A DNA stretch of 64,000 nucleotides from Methylophilus sp. 14 (GCF_015354345.1 NZ_JADKYS010000001.1:496001-560000); one strand, 5' to 3'. Shown: positions 26,250 through 34,499, counted from the first letter of the stretch. Notes: generated by a model from the sequence alone, not told the origin. Program-made: numbers and translations.

Positions 26250-26267
26250 AGGTCATGTGTAAAACAC

Positions 26268-26576
26268 TTATTGTGCAACCACAATATCGTCTTTCACCGC
26301 AGTCACGCCTTTCACATTTTTAGCTAACAGCACCGCTTTGTCAGCTTCAGCCTTTGACTTCACCACACCGGACAACTGTACCAGGCCATTGCTATCGGTT
26401 TCCACTTTAATGTCCGTTGCACTCACGGCTTTATCTTTGGCAAACGCGGTTTTCACTTTAGCGGTGATCACCGTGTCTTCAACCTTGGTGCCAATGGAGT
26501 CACCATCCGCTGCAAAGCCAGCCATAGGCAATGTCAACGCACTGACTAACAAAAGAGATTTGAATGTGTTTTTCAT
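26268..26576 (-). CDS. BON-domain periplasmic protein (OsmY-like)
   Basis: A 102-residue secreted protein. A signal peptide (LLLVSALTLPMAGFA) is followed by one BON domain (VEDTVITAKVKTAFAKDKAVSATDIKVETDSNGLVQLSGVVKSKAEADKAVLLAKNVKGVTAVKDDI). BON domains bind membranes or phospholipids and occur in osmotic-stress proteins such as OsmY, which has two copies. Here there is one. The gene stands alone with its own terminator. Confidence 0.88.
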   Translation of the reverse strand: MKNTFKSLLLVSALTLPMAGFAADGDSIGTKVEDTVITAKVKTAFAKDKAVSATDIKVETDSNGLVQLSGVVKSKAEADKAVLLAKNVKGVTAVKDDIVVAQ

Positions 26577-26757
26577 GATGATTCCTTGTTGAGTTAATTT
26601 AACGAGGTTTCATTATTAAAAAAACACCCAAGCTTAGGCATCCAGCGCATTCTGATACTTGCGTAAGACATGGCTGACGTGGGATTTCCTACACGCGCTC
26701 CGTATAAGGTCGCCACATTGTTATACCATAGCGCTAAGTTCATTTTTCATACCAAGC

Positions 26758-27507
26758 ATGCAATTACACACTCAAATCTTGGGCCAGGGCCAACCACTCG
26801 TTTTACTACACGGACTATTCGGTTCAGCAGATAACTGGGGCAGCATTGCCAAGCACTTTTCACAGCATTACCAGGTCATTAGCGTCGATTTACGCAATCA
26901 TGGCCGCTCGCCGCATAGTGATACGCAAACCTACCCGGACATGGCTGATGATTTATTAGCGGTGCTGGATGCACTCGGTCTGTCGCAAGTGCATCTGCTC
27001 GGCCATTCCCTCGGCGGCAAAGTCGCCATGCAATTTGCCACGCAATATCCCGACAGAGTGAACAAACTTATTGTGGTCGATATGGCGATGCGCGCTTATC
27101 CTGATAGATACACACAACTGATGGATCACATGCTGGCAGTGGATCTCAGCCAGATGGCATCGCGTAATGAGGTAGATAACGCTTTAAAGGATGCAATTCC
27201 TAATCTAAGGGTACGGCAGTTTTTACTCACTAATCTGGTCAAGAACGAAGCGCAGTTACAGTGGCGGATTAATTTGCCAGCGCTTAAAGCCAATTACGCG
27301 ACATTGATAGCAGCGATTGCCGTCCATTTTGAGCAGCCCAGTTTATTTATTCGCGGCGAGCGCAGTGATTATGTGCAAGCAAGTGACATTGCCGAACTGC
27401 AGCGACATTTCACCCAGGCTGAGTTTGTTAGCTTGCCCACGGACCATTGGGTGCATGCTGAGCAGCCACAATTGTTTATACAGGCGCTAGAAGCTTTTCT
27501 GGCTTAA
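26758..27507 (+). CDS. Alpha/beta hydrolase, YbfF-like esterase
   Basis: A 249-residue hydrolase. It has the oxyanion motif LLHGLFGSADNW, the nucleophile elbow GHSLGGKVAM, and the terminal catalytic His in TDHWVHAEQP. The pattern matches the YbfF acyl-CoA/ester hydrolase family. ATG 26758 gives the standard start just before the first strand (MQLHTQILGQGQPLVLLHG); an upstream extension in frame to 26659 has no family support. The substrate is unknown. Confidence 0.85.
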   Translation: MQLHTQILGQGQPLVLLHGLFGSADNWGSIAKHFSQHYQVISVDLRNHGRSPHSDTQTYPDMADDLLAVLDALGLSQVHLLGHSLGGKVAMQFATQYPDRVNKLIVVDMAMRAYPDRYTQLMDHMLAVDLSQMASRNEVDNALKDAIPNLRVRQFLLTNLVKNEAQLQWRINLPALKANYATLIAAIAVHFEQPSLFIRGERSDYVQASDIAELQRHFTQAEFVSLPTDHWVHAEQPQLFIQALEAFLA

Positions 27508-27529
27508 TTTAGGCTTGATTCACAAACAA

Positions 27530-27553
27530 TCAGGCCACGCGCTGGTGGCCTGA
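27530..27553. terminator. Hairpin between converging hydrolase and AhpD-like genes
   Basis: TCAGGCCAC pairs perfectly with GTGGCCTGA around a 6-base loop between two convergent stops. The T runs are weak, so termination efficiency is uncertain. Confidence 0.45.
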
Positions 27554-27563
27554 ATTGCCTCAT

Positions 27564-28097
27564 TTATAAAGTCACGACTGGGAAATCAATGTCCGTCTGT
27601 GCGATATGGTTGGTGTAGTTGGTCAAGGTGTTTAACGCCACGCTGGTAATCACTTCTAACACCATGCCATCATCCACCCCTGCCAAATAAGCCTCAGCAA
27701 AATCTTCATCCGAGAGTAACCCGCGCTGTTGCACAATCTTGACGGCCAGTTTGAGCAAGGCATCAGTCAGCGCATCTTCTGCACTGGCTTGGCGTGCCGA
27801 CTGAATGGCCTCGCTATTCAGTCCGGCGCCTTTTGCAATCAGGCTATGGGCAGACAAGCAATACTGGCAACTATTGGCCTGGCCAATCGCTAAAGCCAGT
27901 GACTCGCTTTGTTTTGCGCTTAAGCGGCCTTTGCTCGCCGCTTCACTCAAACTCAGATAAGCATTTAAGGCCACAGGGGCCTGTGCCAATGTGGCAATCA
28001 AATTAGGCACTTTGCCCATTTTGGCTTTCACAGCATCCAGAGTGGCATTGATTTCTGCGCTAGCGGTTTGACGGTTAATCGTTTGAATACGTGCCAT
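27564..28097 (-). CDS. AhpD-family (carboxymuconolactone decarboxylase-like) peroxidase
   Basis: A 177-residue all-helical protein of the alkylhydroperoxidase AhpD core family, with the catalytic pattern NSCQYCLSAHS (CxxC followed by His) near residue 64-74. ATG 28097 follows AAGGAGAT with good spacing; the upstream in-frame Met is less likely. Such enzymes reduce peroxides through the Cys pair. The gene is divergent from an AraC-type activator at 28201, a common pairing in which the regulator controls this gene. Confidence 0.85.
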   Translation of the reverse strand: MARIQTINRQTASAEINATLDAVKAKMGKVPNLIATLAQAPVALNAYLSLSEAASKGRLSAKQSESLALAIGQANSCQYCLSAHSLIAKGAGLNSEAIQSARQASAEDALTDALLKLAVKIVQQRGLLSDEDFAEAYLAGVDDGMVLEVITSVALNTLTNYTNHIAQTDIDFPVVTL

Positions 28098-28200
28098 GAT
28101 AAATCTCCTTGTGTGGTTAATTGGAACGCTTGGTGCGTTGGAGATATCATGCAATACTCATGATTATTAAAGGTCTCGTTATTTTGATCAGGAGTCTCGT

Positions 28201-29010
28201 TTGGACCCGTTGTTGCCGCTATTGAATCAAATCTCGCTCTCTGCCCAGGTGTTTTTTACCGGGGATCTTTGCCAGGTGGTGAACTTTGATGGCACTGGCG
28301 CGGTGGGGCATATTCATTTGTTGCGGGCGGGAAAGCTAGACCTGATGTTTCGGGATAAACGCATTGCGCACATAGATCAACCGAGCGTGGTGTTTTTTCC
28401 TAAACCGACCAGTCACGTGTTAAACCCCGTAGTGGGTGAGCCGTGTGAATTGGTTTGTGCCATGATTAATTTGGGCGCGAACGTACGCAGCCCGTTGGCC
28501 ACTGCATTGCCAGAATATGTGATTGTGCCTTTAAGCGACATGCTACAAATCGCGCCCACCTTGCAACTACTGTTTCATGAAGCCTTTGCGCAAGACTTGG
28601 GGCGGCAACCCGCGCTGGATAGGCTGGCAGAATATTTCCTGATCCAGATTCTGCGGCATGTGATTCAGCACGGCCAATTACAGCAAAGTATTTTTGCCGC
28701 ATTGGCTGAGCCGCGATTGGCGCTGGCCGTCAAAGCCATGCATGAACATCCATCTCATCCATGGACGTTGGAAACCTTAGCGGATGTGTCCGGCATGTCG
28801 CGCGCCAGGTTTGCTGCCAACTTCAAAATGACGGTAGGGACCACGCCGCTGGATTACCTGACCGACTGGCGGCTGTCGATTGCACAAAACCTGATCCGGC
28901 AGGGCAAACCGCTTAAAAGCATCGCCACGCAAGTGGGTTACCAAAGTACTGCAGCGTTTAGCCGCGTGTTTGCAAAACGGCTAGGCGTGTCACCAACCGA
29001 GTGGAGTTAG
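28201..29010 (+). CDS. AraC-family regulator with N-terminal cupin domain
   Basis: A 269-residue regulator with a TTG start. The N-terminal cupin-like sensor covers about 1-150 (VVNFDGTGAVGHIHLLRAGKLDLMF, VVFFPKPTSHVLNP). The C-terminal double helix-turn-helix has WTLETLADVSGMSRARFAANFKMTVGTTPLDYLTDWRL and LIRQGKPLKSIATQVGYQSTAAFSRVFAKRLGVSPTEW. It is divergent from the AhpD-like gene, which it probably regulates. The effector is unknown. Confidence 0.85.
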   Translation: MDPLLPLLNQISLSAQVFFTGDLCQVVNFDGTGAVGHIHLLRAGKLDLMFRDKRIAHIDQPSVVFFPKPTSHVLNPVVGEPCELVCAMINLGANVRSPLATALPEYVIVPLSDMLQIAPTLQLLFHEAFAQDLGRQPALDRLAEYFLIQILRHVIQHGQLQQSIFAALAEPRLALAVKAMHEHPSHPWTLETLADVSGMSRARFAANFKMTVGTTPLDYLTDWRLSIAQNLIRQGKPLKSIATQVGYQSTAAFSRVFAKRLGVSPTEWS

Positions 29011-29066
29011 CATGCTTCGCCATCCGCATTTAAAAATATTTCCGCCTTCATACAATATTTCCATGT

Positions 29067-29666
29067 GTGAAACGTCTTCACAGCATGGATACGCATTTTG
29101 AAAACAATTTACTCACAGCGCAGCAATATATGGCACAGCAAGATTCTGTGATCACAGACACCTTCAACAAAGAGAAGGCCAGGCTACGGAATTTCATCCG
29201 CAAAAGCGTCCCGAATGCCGGTGATGCAGAGGATATTTTGCAGGATGTGTTTTACGAGTTTGTCTCCGCTTACCGCCTGCCAGAGCCGCTGGAACAAGTT
29301 GGTGCGTGGTTATACCGTGTCGCCAGAAACCGCATTATTGACCGCTTTAGAAAGCAAAAGCAGGAAGTCGCCTTAGACCCGCAAGAGGATGAAGACGCCT
29401 TCTGGCTGGATTCCATCCTATCCATTGAGCATGAAACACCGGCCACGCTCTATGAAAGAAAACAGCTGATTGAGCAGGTGGTGGCCGCGCTCAATCAGTT
29501 GCCAGGTGAACAAAGGCAAGTGTTTATCGCACACGAGCTAGACGGCAAAAGCTTCAAGCAGATTGCCGCAGAAAGCGGTGTTGCGCTCAACACCTTATTA
29601 GCAAGAAAAAGGTATGCCGTGACTTTTTTAAGAGAGCAACTGCAAACCAGTGACCCATCCTATTAA
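29067..29666 (+). CDS. ECF sigma factor
   Basis: A 199-residue ECF sigma. Region 2 (about 40-105) has RNFIRKSVPNAGDAEDILQDVFYEFVSAYRL and GAWLYRVARNRIIDRFRKQK. Region 4 (about 140-190) has LNQLPGEQRQVFIAHELDGKSFKQIAAESGVALNTLLARKRYAV. The start may be GTG 29067 or ATG 29085; neither has a clear ribosome site. GTGAA-ACGTC-TTCAC, a 5-bp dyad, overlaps the GTG start and could be an operator. The stop overlaps a possible start of the small membrane protein gene, implying coupling. Confidence 0.88.
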   Translation: MKRLHSMDTHFENNLLTAQQYMAQQDSVITDTFNKEKARLRNFIRKSVPNAGDAEDILQDVFYEFVSAYRLPEPLEQVGAWLYRVARNRIIDRFRKQKQEVALDPQEDEDAFWLDSILSIEHETPATLYERKQLIEQVVAALNQLPGEQRQVFIAHELDGKSFKQIAAESGVALNTLLARKRYAVTFLREQLQTSDPSY

Positions 29667-29689
29667 TGTCTGAATTTTTGGAGAAATCA

Positions 29690-29983
29690 ATGAAAAGTTG
29701 TAAAAGTAAATGTGCTGCCTTTGCCGCGTTAGCCGTCGTCTGCATTGCCGCGTTATCTTATGTGGTGATGCTGTTGTGGAACCATGTGGTGGTTTCATTA
29801 GCTGACGGTATTCACGTGATTGATTACTGCCATGCGGTCGGGCTGTTGATTCTGAGCAGAATTCTTTTTGGTGGATTCCGCGGGCGTCATGGCCATCACC
29901 ACCGGCATTGCTGCGGCGAAGCCATGAGCGCAGATGAGCAAGAAAAAGTGCGTTGTGGCTTATTCAGTCGTTTTACGGAGTAA
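29690..29983 (+). CDS. Small His/Cys-rich membrane protein, putative partner of the ECF sigma
   Basis: A 97-residue protein with two hydrophobic segments (AAFAALAVVCIAALSYVVMLLW and YCHAVGLLILSRILFGGF). A cytoplasmic tail contains GRHGHHHRHCC, a likely metal-binding cluster. ATG 29690 is chosen for its GGAG ribosome site; an in-frame ATG at 29666 overlaps the sigma stop. Its tight linkage to the sigma gene suggests a membrane anti-sigma or sensor role, but no known anti-sigma domain is visible. Confidence 0.65.
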   Translation: MKSCKSKCAAFAALAVVCIAALSYVVMLLWNHVVVSLADGIHVIDYCHAVGLLILSRILFGGFRGRHGHHHRHCCGEAMSADEQEKVRCGLFSRFTE

Positions 29984-30113
29984 TGACGATGGTATAACGC
30001 TTGATTGTGCTCATGATAACCGCGCGATGGATGGTTATTAATTCATTCGGCGGTTATCACAGGCACACATATAAGCTTATTTTTATTTCTCTAAACTGCA
30101 TCCAATTGGAGTT

Positions 30114-30120
30114 GTTCGTC
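30114..30120 (+). promoter_or_regulatory. Candidate ECF -10-like element (GTTCGTC) upstream of sigma gene
   Basis: GTTCGTC lies about 40 bases before the sigma gene start. It matches the core of the 12-mer found upstream of receptor 2 and of the DUF4394 gene, and could allow autoregulation. Confidence 0.25.
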
Positions 30121-30160
30121 GTACTTGATGTTGGGTGCAATTAAAATATCAAAATAAAAT

Positions 30161-30721
30161 TTGGAAAAAATTGTGAGAGATGACATCGAGGATTTGATAG
30201 CTCGAATAATAGATAGGGATGAGGATGCTTTTAACGATTTGTATGAAGCTACTTTTAGCAAGATCTATAGTCTGGCTTTGAAGATTACAAAAGATTCGAG
30301 TACTTCTGAAGAAGTGGTTGAGGATACTTATTACCAGGTATGGCAAGAGATTTATCGCTACGATTTCAACAAGTGTCCCTTGTTTAACTGGATGTTAATC
30401 ATTTGCCGTTCTCGTGCCATTGATGCGGTGAGAAAGCGCAATGCTGTGCCTGAGATGGTGATTAATTACGATTGGGCGATAGAGTCAACAGACTTGTCAG
30501 CAGACGATAAGCTGCAAGGCAAACAGGAGTCGCTGGCCGTCGTGAAAGCGTTGTCTGAAATTAAACCCTTGCAAAGGCAGCTTTTACATCATGTTTTTTA
30601 TTACGGATTATCGCATCAGGAAATATCTCAGTTGATGAACATGCCGCTCGGATCCGTGAAATCAACGATTAACCGGGCACAAAAATCATTAAGAGAGAAA
30701 CTCAAAGGTGAACAGTTTTGA
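30161..30721 (+). CDS. ECF sigma factor (RpoE/ChrR type)
   Basis: A 186-residue ECF sigma with a TTG start. Region 2 has FNDLYEATFSKIYSLALKITKDSSTSEEVVEDTYYQVWQEIYRYD and WMLIICRSRAIDAVRKR. Region 4 has LQRQLLHHVFYYGLSHQEISQLMNMPLGSVKSTINRAQKSLREKL. Its stop overlaps the TTG start of a ChrR-like cupin gene by 4 bases. This is the organisation of ECF11-type sigma/anti-sigma pairs that respond to singlet oxygen or related stress in other Proteobacteria. The signal here is not shown by the sequence. Confidence 0.88.
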   Translation: MEKIVRDDIEDLIARIIDRDEDAFNDLYEATFSKIYSLALKITKDSSTSEEVVEDTYYQVWQEIYRYDFNKCPLFNWMLIICRSRAIDAVRKRNAVPEMVINYDWAIESTDLSADDKLQGKQESLAVVKALSEIKPLQRQLLHHVFYYGLSHQEISQLMNMPLGSVKSTINRAQKSLREKLKGEQF

Positions 30722-31167
30722 ATAAAGAGATCACAACCAACAAACCTGAATCATTGGATTTTGATTTATTTCTTGAGCTGTTTGAGGCGACACCGGATCT
30801 GGAGCCTCAGCGCGAGACGAAAAACCATATCAAAACGAAATTGATGCAACGGGTTTCACAGAGCAGAGATGCGCAATTTTTTGTATTTTCAGAGCAAGGT
30901 CTCTGGAAATCAATCAAGCATGGGATTCAAATAAAGATATTGAAAAGTGATGCCGAGGCCAAATCATTTCTGCTTAAGTTAGAACAAAACACGGTCATTC
31001 CGTATCACGATCATCAAAAAAATGAAGAAACGTTTGTGGTTGATGGCGAGGTGTGGCTGGACGGGATTCACTGTAAAAATGGGGATTATCACTTTGCTGG
31101 TGCGGGAACCTATCATAAGGAAATCCGCACTGAAAACGGCTGCACACTTCTAATCAAGACTTATTGA
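30718..31167 (+). CDS. ChrR-like cupin anti-sigma factor
   Basis: A 149-residue protein with a TTG start overlapping the sigma stop. The N-terminal helical part (about 1-50) would bind the sigma. The C-terminal cupin (about 55-149) has the metal-ligand pattern PYHDHQKNEETFVVDGEVW followed by GDYHFAGAGTYHKE, giving His, His, Glu and His. The N-terminal His-x3-Cys-x2-Cys zinc motif of ChrR is not visible, so sensing may reside in the cupin alone. It probably holds the upstream sigma inactive. Confidence 0.75.
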   Translation: MNKEITTNKPESLDFDLFLELFEATPDLEPQRETKNHIKTKLMQRVSQSRDAQFFVFSEQGLWKSIKHGIQIKILKSDAEAKSFLLKLEQNTVIPYHDHQKNEETFVVDGEVWLDGIHCKNGDYHFAGAGTYHKEIRTENGCTLLIKTY

Positions 31168-32291
31168 TGCGCCAGCCGCCTACAGCAATGAGAGTGATTT
31201 ATTTAATTCTGACCATGGCGGCATTCATGTTTTCTGCTTCAACATGCTTGGCAACAAACGATTTTAAGGCGCCGATATGGCAAGTTGGTGGGCATCTGCA
31301 AACGATCATTCCCTCGCTTTTCCCGCAAACTGCAAAGCAATCATATGTTCGGGAGCGGTGGGAGTTATCAGATGGGGACTTTGTAGATGTCGATTGGACC
31401 GAATCACCAGAGCATTTGGATAACGCGCAGAATAAACCAGTCTTGGTGTTATTCCACGGTTTGGAGGGCAGCTCTCAAAGTCATTATGCGCGGATGATTA
31501 TGTCTTCTGCCAGGCAGCGTGGATGGCTTGGCCTGGTTGTTCATTTTCGCGGCTGCTCAGGCGAGCCTAATCGACTTCCCCGTGTGTACTATGCCGGGGA
31601 TGCCGAAGAGATCAATACCTTTATTTCAATCATTCACCAAAAACTCCCTGAAAGCGCTATCTATGCGGCAGGCGTCTCACTGGGAGGAAATGCACTCTTA
31701 AAGTGGTTGGGTCAATATCCGAATGAGGCGCGTCGGCTGGTCAAAGCGGCAGCTGCCATTTCAGCACCCATCGATTTGAAACAAACGGCTCACAGCCTTG
31801 ATACAGGCATTAATTACCTGTTATACAGCAAACACTTTGTCGCGACGATGAAGCCAAAAGCGTTGCAAATGGCAGAGCGCTTTCCTGACCATTTGGATGC
31901 CAAACGTATCCAGTCAGTCAGTACGGTTCAAGAGATGGATAACGCGGTGACCTCGGTGTTGTTTGGTACAAAGAGTGCTGACGAATACTATGATGTGAAC
32001 GCCTCCAAGCCCTGGTTGCCAGCGATACAAACTGAGACGCTCATTTTAAATGCCAAGAATGATCCTTTTGTCCCCTTTGAAAGCTTACCCTCAGAAGCAG
32101 AAGTATCAAGTACGGTTCATCTGGATTATCAAGCTGAGGGAGGGCATGCAGGCTTTTATGGGCGTGGGGATAAAGCATCGCCATGGCTTGCAGGGCGCAT
32201 ATTCAGTTTTTTCGATTCGATAGAGCAATTGCAATTAGACGCTGTTGTGGATCCGCTCATTCATTTTCATCCCGCTTCTCTATATCAATAA
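31167..32291 (+). CDS. YheT-family alpha/beta hydrolase, exported
   Basis: A 374-residue hydrolase. Its layout is that of the YheT/EMB8 family: PIWQVGGHLQTIIPSLF, then LVLFHGLEGSSQSHYAR, then VHFRGCSGEPNRLPRVYYAGD, the nucleophile elbow GVSLGGNALLKWLG, and the final His in EGGHAGFYGRG. It has an N-terminal hydrophobic segment ending in ASTCLA, unusual for this normally cytoplasmic family and suggesting export or lipid anchoring. ATG 31167 overlaps the cupin stop by one base, so it is in the sigma/anti-sigma operon and may be a target or auxiliary. Confidence 0.82.
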   Translation: MRQPPTAMRVIYLILTMAAFMFSASTCLATNDFKAPIWQVGGHLQTIIPSLFPQTAKQSYVRERWELSDGDFVDVDWTESPEHLDNAQNKPVLVLFHGLEGSSQSHYARMIMSSARQRGWLGLVVHFRGCSGEPNRLPRVYYAGDAEEINTFISIIHQKLPESAIYAAGVSLGGNALLKWLGQYPNEARRLVKAAAAISAPIDLKQTAHSLDTGINYLLYSKHFVATMKPKALQMAERFPDHLDAKRIQSVSTVQEMDNAVTSVLFGTKSADEYYDVNASKPWLPAIQTETLILNAKNDPFVPFESLPSEAEVSSTVHLDYQAEGGHAGFYGRGDKASPWLAGRIFSFFDSIEQLQLDAVVDPLIHFHPASLYQ

Positions 32292-32555
32292 CCTTCCACC
32301 ACTCATCTCTCTCACCTGTTACTGAGGTCATTTCTTTGATCTCATTTCTTAACGATTAATCAAATCTAAATTAAATAATCACATTCTTAATGCATCCATT
32401 TTTAAATGCATTACGTATATGTGTTACGAAAAAAGTTTTCACTTTCAAAGTAAGCATCGGGATAAGTAACGTATTTGTGTGCGTTATTACAGTTAATTTG
32501 TTGTTGCGATAATTTGTCACGCGAAAATATTTTTTTTGAATGTAGTCACATTAAG

Positions 32556-32567
32556 CCGTTCGTCAGT
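32556..32567 (+). promoter_or_regulatory. Second copy of CCGTTCGTCAGT
   Basis: An exact copy of the 12-mer upstream of receptor 2, located 144 bases before the DUF4394 PEP-CTERM gene. It lies in the 419-base, AT-rich gap 32292-32710, which holds no other gene that I can support. Confidence 0.4.
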
Positions 32568-32613
32568 GGACATAAAAACGGTTTTTTGATGGTTGTTGTT
32601 GGGAGCGTTAGTG

Positions 32614-32657
32614 GTGTGCCTAGGCTGGGATGAAGCTAGTTTCAGTCTAGGTCACAC
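32614..32657. other. Inverted repeat in the leader of the DUF4394 gene
   Basis: GTGTGCCTAG (32614-32623) pairs with CTAGGTCACAC (32647-32657) with one bulged base and a 23-base loop. There is no T run. It could be a 5'-UTR hairpin or a binding site. Confidence 0.3.
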
Positions 32658-32710
32658 TGTTTTGTAAGTCATTTTAATAACTGAAAATATATTTTTTAAG
32701 AGAGGTTAGC

Positions 32711-33598
32711 ATGAAGAAGAGTTTAATTTACAAGGCAATACTGGGCACCAGTTTGCTGGTAGCGGCTTCCCAGGTGAATGCGGATACATTGTATGGCGTG
32801 AGCAGCAGCAGTATTGCTGTGATTGATACCTTGAATTTGGGTGCGGTGTCTTACATCAATGTTTCAGGGTTGGCAGCGAATGAGAGATTGCTGGGTGTTG
32901 ATCTGAGACCCACGGATGGCTTGGTTTATGGCCTCACCAGCCAGAACAGGTTGTATACACTGGACACAATGACTGGTGCAGCCACCTTCAAGACCAGCCT
33001 GACAGGAGCATCTTTGACTGGGCAATCTATCGGCATAGACTTTAACCCGGTTGCAGATTTTGCGGGTAATGCTTCGCTACGCGTAGTCACTGGCACCGGC
33101 AATAATTATGCGATCAATGCCAATACCGGGGTGGTAGGGAATACCGCCGGTGCAAACATTGGTAGTGGTTATACCGCCGTTGCTTATAGCAATTCCGAGC
33201 CGGGAGTTACCCCCGCCAGCACTGGGTTGTATTACGTGAATACAACCACCGACTCATTACACTTTCTGGCCAGCGGATTTAATAATCCAGCCGGTGCTGG
33301 AGGCATCCAGACCGTCGGCGCATTGGGTGTAAATGCGCTGTCTGCCAGTGGCTTTGATATTCTTGGTAACGGCAAGGCCTACGCCTTGTTTAACCTGGAT
33401 GATGGCACCCTGGATTCTCAGTTGTTTTCGATTAACCTGATGACTGGTGCCGCGACCTACATCACGACTTTAAACGGTACTTTCAATGGTTTGACTGGCG
33501 TAGCAACTGTTCCCGAACCGACAAGCGTTGCATTCCTGCTGGCAGGCCTGGGTCTGATGGCTGGCGTGGTAGCGCGTCGGTCTCGTCAACACTCATAA
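32711..33598 (+). CDS. DUF4394-like PEP-CTERM exported protein
   Basis: A 295-residue secreted protein. A signal peptide ends near VNA. A DUF4394-type repeated domain follows, with alternating blocks such as LLGVDLRPTDGLVYGLTSQNRLYTLDTMTGAAT, QSIGIDFNPVADFAGNASLRVVTGTGNNYAIN and LYYVNTTTDSL, reminiscent of a beta-propeller. The C-terminal PEP-CTERM signal is VPEPTSVAFLLAGLGLMAGVVARRSRQ. AGAGAGG precedes the ATG. The protein is expected to be processed by an exosortase and displayed or released with exopolysaccharide. Its function is unknown. Confidence 0.85.
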   Translation: MKKSLIYKAILGTSLLVAASQVNADTLYGVSSSSIAVIDTLNLGAVSYINVSGLAANERLLGVDLRPTDGLVYGLTSQNRLYTLDTMTGAATFKTSLTGASLTGQSIGIDFNPVADFAGNASLRVVTGTGNNYAINANTGVVGNTAGANIGSGYTAVAYSNSEPGVTPASTGLYYVNTTTDSLHFLASGFNNPAGAGGIQTVGALGVNALSASGFDILGNGKAYALFNLDDGTLDSQLFSINLMTGAATYITTLNGTFNGLTGVATVPEPTSVAFLLAGLGLMAGVVARRSRQHS

Positions 33599-33628
33599 GT
33601 ACCTGGTTAGACCCCTAAGACTTAACAG

Positions 33629-33657
33629 GCCGATGCTTACTAGCATCGGCTTTTTTT
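33629..33657 (+). terminator. Rho-independent terminator after the DUF4394 gene
   Basis: A perfect 8-bp stem, GCCGATGC / GCATCGGC, with loop TTACTA is followed by seven T. Confidence 0.85.
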
Positions 33658-33829
33658 ATGTGAATGTGAAAACCCTGAAGAAGCGCGGGTGTGTAGTCTC
33701 TGCATCTCTGGAAAACGACAGAATTGCGTTGCGGGTTATGCGGCTGTTTTTATTTAATCAAGCTAAATCGTTGTGGTGCCAGTTTGTTTGATCTGGCTTG
33801 CCAGATGATCAATACTTGTAATGCTTGCA

Positions 33830-34156
33830 TTACCATTTTGCCCGTTCAACGTCGCTTGCTGGGTGTTGAGCGTCTTTTAAATCAGCTGTCGAAGTGGGGC
33901 TACTCGTTGAGGATGCACTTTGCGTATTCCCATCATCATCACTATCTAACTCAAGTGACATCGACACGCCTAATATATTGAACAAATGCAACAACTGGTC
34001 AACGCTGACCAGGTTGGGATTTCTCTCAATTTGGACAATTCTGGATTGTGATAAACCCATCTTGGCCGCTAGGTTTTGTTGCGTCCAATTTCTTCTTTTT
34101 CTTAAAGACTTGATGTGTGCTTTAAGCTGTTGTCCAGAGGTAATCGTCGTTTTCAT
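33830..34156 (-). CDS. XRE/HipB-like transcriptional regulator
   Basis: A 108-residue protein. The Cro/C1 helix-turn-helix covers about 10-65 (LKAHIKSLRKRRNWTQQNLAAKMGLSQSRIVQIERNPNLVSVDQLLHLFNILGVSMSLEL), closest by eye to HipB-type antitoxins. A hydrophilic Ser/Thr/Asp-rich tail of about 40 residues follows. No HipA-type kinase gene follows, so it is an orphan. A 20-bp palindrome about 105 bases upstream is a candidate operator. Confidence 0.75.
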   Translation of the reverse strand: MKTTITSGQQLKAHIKSLRKRRNWTQQNLAAKMGLSQSRIVQIERNPNLVSVDQLLHLFNILGVSMSLELDSDDDGNTQSASSTSSPTSTADLKDAQHPASDVERAKW

Positions 34157-34260
34157 TACATCATCTTATTACATAAGGATAATAAATTCAATAAATTATA
34201 TTTGTATAATAAAAAGTGGATTAGGACTGCGTTTTATTATTTAAATATAATAAATTATTA

Positions 34261-34280
34261 AAATTACATTAATGTAATTT
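34261..34280. promoter_or_regulatory. 20-bp perfect palindrome between the XRE gene and pqqA copy 2
   Basis: AAATTACATTAATGTAATTT is a perfect dyad in the 343-base AT-rich gap 34157-34499. It could be an operator for the XRE regulator or control pqqA copy 2. The rest of the gap shows no supported gene. Confidence 0.45.
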
Positions 34281-34499
34281 TTGGCTGAATCTATCGTCAT
34301 TCAAGATAAAAATAATACGCTTTCATCAACTCACACAGCCTAGCTGAATCAAACTAGTGTGTTAATCAAGAGAATGAGCGCGTTGCTGCTGAAAATCATG
34401 AGTGACTTTCACGCAAATCAGCGCTCAACACAAAGCAAGTTACAGCGCATACTGTGCACACGTTGTACCGATTCATTACTTTCATTTAGGAGAAACACC

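Noticed and set aside
33724-33981. 85-residue plus-strand open frame overlapping the XRE gene
   Set aside because: The helix-turn-helix gene on the minus strand explains the region; this frame shows no signal peptide or domain.
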